The position numbers were made by a program, and so were the translations under genes. Below are positions 9,344 through 11,542 of a DNA stretch of 11,542 nucleotides, piece by piece (within the stretch, counting starts at the first letter, position 1; every line of letters begins with the position of its first letter). The DNA comes from Thermomucor indicae-seudaticae (taxonomy: Eukaryota > Mucoromycota > Mucoromycetes > Mucorales > Lichtheimiaceae), in the NCBI GenBank assembly GCA_000787465.1, contig JSYX01000834.1, forward strand, positions 1-11,542, read 5' to 3'. Below the pieces are notes generated by a model, which made no database searches, was not told the DNA's origin, and was given only the letters and a program-made list of their open reading frames with translations.

Positions 9344-10736
9344 TGGCAGAGTATATTAGTGGAACATTCGATGCAAGATCCTTTTGAGAGTAGCGAAGTT
9401 TAAAGTCTGGCATGCTGGTCACCCGCACGATTTTCATGGCCTATACCCGAAGTAGGCATTCGGAAATAAGTCATGGGACAACTGTACTTAACGTACTATC
9501 ACGGCATACCATACCACCCGTGCTGTCGTGTTCAAAAACGCGACAGCCACGTTCTCTGGTGTGAGGTATATATGTATCCCTCTCCTGTTCGTTCCGAGAA
9601 GCAAATAATAACCATTGCGGCAATACATAGACACTTTATCGCTTCACGTCCTGCTGCCGAGCGGTCTCGTGTGGGACTGTCCTCTTTCTCCTCACGTGAC
9701 AATGTACCAATCTCAAATTACCTGACACCCTTGGTGGCGGTGCGTGGAAATGATATTATCGAGAACGCTATGTGGAATTGACAGTAATAAACAATGATGC
9801 TGAATGTACGCCCTGATTTTGGTTATCCTTTTGAATCCGCTAGCGTCGTTGCAAGTGGAGCAACTTCCCTTGCTGCTTTGAAAATCGCCGCCAAGACGAC
9901 TGTCGCGTTTTCGTTTATCTGCCACTGCCTGAACCGCGTCAGAAACTCGGTAAATGCAGAAACGAGAAACACGGTGTGAAGCATGTAGGATGCTGATTCC
10001 CTTTTTCAGCTTGGGTCACAGTTACATTTGCGGCTATCAAGGCAGCTTACAAGACTGGTTACATAGTCCTAAGCTCCAGTCTTATTGCGACTTCTTACGT
10101 TGCCTCTCTGGAAGTCTTGTTTGAGCCTTATTGAAGATAAGGATGATTGAATGTGAAAAATGTCGACGGTCGCCGGGTGAGCCTGAATTTTACGCGAGTT
10201 TGTGTATGATGAATAGCAACGAGTTTGGTGGGAAGGAACGGCTCGACAAAACTCAAGCACAGCTTCTTTCTTCATCAACAGATATCATTACTTTGATTTT
10301 GTTCAAAACTACAGCGAGTTCTAACTGAGGGCTGTCGTTGCTAACTGCCCTTACGTTTAACCAAATTTCCGCGCTTCCGTAACCACGATCTCATTGGACG
10401 CCAATCAGCAAAAAGTTCATATTCATTCATAAACACAATAGCAAGAAAAATCTTTTAATGTGTGATGTACGTGACAAATGCAAGAAGGAACTTTTGATAC
10501 ATAATATCCGCAAATAGTAAAAGAATAAGCAAAAATACACAGATGAAAACAGCAAGAGCAACAGAAGGTATTTTTAAAAATAAAAGTGAACTGCATCCTT
10601 TAAATATGACCGCACCGAAACGCCAAGAGTTCATCTCCTTGAAAATAAAGCACAAGGCGTGCTTTTTCAAACGAAAGAAAACACAGCTGCCGTGTTTCCG
10701 TTTTCTTGGTACAAAAGTTATTTTTTCCCAGAGACC
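9344..10736. other. Region without a supportable gene
   Basis: Two neighbouring plus-strand open segments could be exons: 9797-9952 (SLAALKIAAKTTVAFSF) up to a GTAAAT site, and one from about 10011 after CCCTTTTTCAG to the TGA at 10132 (TFAAIKAAYKTGYIVLSSSL). Their phases do not agree and no family is recognised. The stretch 10330-10736 is AT-rich and appears non-coding; it probably holds the 3' flank of the minus-strand gene that ends at 10737. Confidence 0.4.
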
Positions 10737-11542
10737 TTAATTCCGCTCATACGCGGAGCGTTGGGGCCATTCGTGAGCAAATATGAGGAGATGGCGTTCA
10801 CAGCGAGCGCAGCGTCGCGGAGGCCAAGCACCACGGGAAACGCTTGGGTTATTGAACCTCTCTTGAGGATTATCTTTTAAGCTCTTGGCACATATAATGC
10901 AGCGCTCAGGTATTTCTTGCTCCCGCTTGGAACCACTTGCAGCAGCATGTGACGGAGATTTCTTTTCTTGATCAGGTTCCTGACGGTGATCAGGCATTGG
11001 AGATGGACTCAGCTAGTGTTCCGCAACGGTTCGGATAACCGGCAACCCACCCCGTATCGAACCCGTAATGGGCGGGTTCGGGTTGACATTAAACCCAACC
11101 CAACGCAACCCGTCGACCCGTTGGTACGTTGGTCTATGGTAAGGAACCTGCGCCAATTATGAAGGGGAACACTTGCTCTATTGCGTCTAAGCCACAATTC
11201 AACGTCGTCCAGCTTAAGAAACGTATGATACAATGGTCAGTATGCAATTCAATTAGTGCTACAACGTAATGATGACCAGTGCACTTGCATTATATAGTTT
11301 AATTGGCCAATACTAACAACACTGTAAGCCACTTTTGTCTCAATTCTGAGAAGTGTAAGAGGTAGGCATTATATGCCATTGGCACGTGACCCAACCCGTA
11401 TCCAACCCGTCAGAGTCCAACCCGGATACGGATTAACCACAAACCCGACCCAACCCGACCCGTGCGGAACACTAGAGTCAGCCGTCTTGGAGGAGTGTCG
11501 TATTCGACATAAGAGCGCGTAAGGGAGCGCAAAAGAGGTTGT
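10737..11542 (-). CDS. Cys-rich protein, possible Set9/KMT5 C-terminus; 5' partial, interrupted
   Basis: The coding frame runs from the right window edge to TAA at 10737-10739, broken by the element at 11014-11474. The C-terminal part has a hydrophilic linker (MPDHRQEPDQEKKSPSH), then RCIIC, then RRCARCERHLLIFAHEWPQR. The CxxC plus CxRCxRH...WP layout suggests a structural zinc site. From memory it resembles the C-terminal finger of fungal Set9 (histone H4 K20 methyltransferase), where a CPRCERH...WPKT pattern occurs; the SET domain itself would lie beyond the window, so this is only a candidate. Right of the element the same frame is open to the window edge (23 codons, including SYVEYDTPPRR) once the element and one target copy are removed. 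The ATG at 10997 is unlikely to be the natural start. Confidence 0.5.
11006..11013. repeat. Target-site duplication, left copy
   Basis: GACTCAGC directly abuts the left inverted repeat. It matches the right copy GAGTCAGC at 7 of 8 bases. An 8-bp duplication is the hallmark of hAT elements. Confidence 0.85.
11051..11066 (+). repeat. Subterminal direct repeat, left copy
   Basis: CCCGTATCGAACCCGT, matching 15 of 16 bases with the copy at 11395-11410. Such subterminal repeats are usual transposase-binding candidates in hAT elements. Confidence 0.75.
11395..11410 (+). repeat. Subterminal direct repeat, right copy
   Basis: CCCGTATCCAACCCGT, partner of 11051-11066. Further ACCCG units fill the stretch to the right inverted repeat. 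Confidence 0.75.
11475..11482. repeat. Target-site duplication, right copy
   Basis: GAGTCAGC directly after the right inverted repeat, 7 of 8 identical to the left copy. Its first base G, next to the terminal CACTA, creates an AG dinucleotide at the element end. Confidence 0.85.

Larger units (their letters stand above)
11014..11474. mobile_element. Non-autonomous hAT-type element (MITE), 461 bp
   Basis: Perfect 12-bp terminal inverted repeats, TAGTGTTCCGCA, at 11014-11025 and 11463-11474, flanked by an 8-bp target duplication with one mismatch. The ends fit the hAT rule (T/C-A-R-N-G). Subterminal regions on both sides are full of short CAACCCG / ACCCGACCC units, while the middle (about 11160-11380) is AT-rich. 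There is no transposase domain, so it must be moved in trans. The single mismatch between the target copies suggests it is not brand new. It lies in the coding frame of the Cys-rich gene. Confidence 0.88.

Noticed and set aside
9473..9781. 102-codon plus-strand ORF
   Set aside because: No domain, unusual residue composition, and neither start context nor splice sites; not supported as a gene.
10968..11233. ORFs on both strands in the left part of the hAT element
   Set aside because: They read through the inverted repeat and CCCG-rich array, cross the element border, and show no transposase or host domain.
11051..11470. Telomere-like or centromeric satellite from the CAACCCG units
   Set aside because: The units are irregular, confined to the two ends of the hAT element, and bounded by inverted repeats and a target duplication.
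1..11542. CRISPR arrays, tRNA or rRNA genes, bacterial-type operons
   Set aside because: None seen: no regular direct repeats with spacers, no cloverleaf, and the genes are spliced eukaryotic genes on both strands.

Overview
The window looks like a gene-dense nuclear segment of a filamentous or early-diverging fungus. The genes are cut by many very short introns (about 50-69 nt, one of 264 nt), often with CTAAC/CTGAC-type branch sites, and the proteins best match fungal-type families. The cytoplasmic dynein subunit, the intron density and the transposase-like remnant fit Mucoromycota best, but a basidiomycete cannot be excluded from the sequence alone. Splice models were built by hand: exon phases close exactly for all three intact genes (24 introns).

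Layout, left to right. (1) 35-1443, minus: a decayed C-terminal remnant of a fungal mobile-element-associated protein. (2) 1718-4353, minus: a complete 13-exon cytoplasmic dynein intermediate chain gene. (3) 4354-5007: a divergent promoter region. (4) 5008-5873, plus: a complete 5-exon gene for ribosomal protein L26/uL24, whose last coding exon starts with the bare stop codon. (5) 5919-6672: a convergent spacer. (6) 6673-7825, minus: a complete 9-exon HAD-superfamily pyrimidine 5'-nucleotidase of the SDT1/PHM8 type. (7) 7826-10736: almost 3 kb with no gene I can defend, only a few orphan open segments. (8) 10737-11542, minus: the 3' end of a gene for a protein with a Cys-rich C-terminus, possibly a Set9/KMT5-type histone methyltransferase, running off the right edge. 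It is interrupted by a 461-bp hAT-type non-autonomous element with 12-bp inverted repeats and an 8-bp target duplication.

The three intact genes are unrelated housekeeping functions (transport motor, ribosome, nucleotide metabolism), so this is not an operon or gene cluster. The most interesting points are the hAT element, whose ends carry GT...AG positions that would splice it out in frame, and two GC-AG introns with perfect GCAAGT donors in two neighbouring genes. I see no CRISPR array, tRNA, rRNA or other dedicated system.
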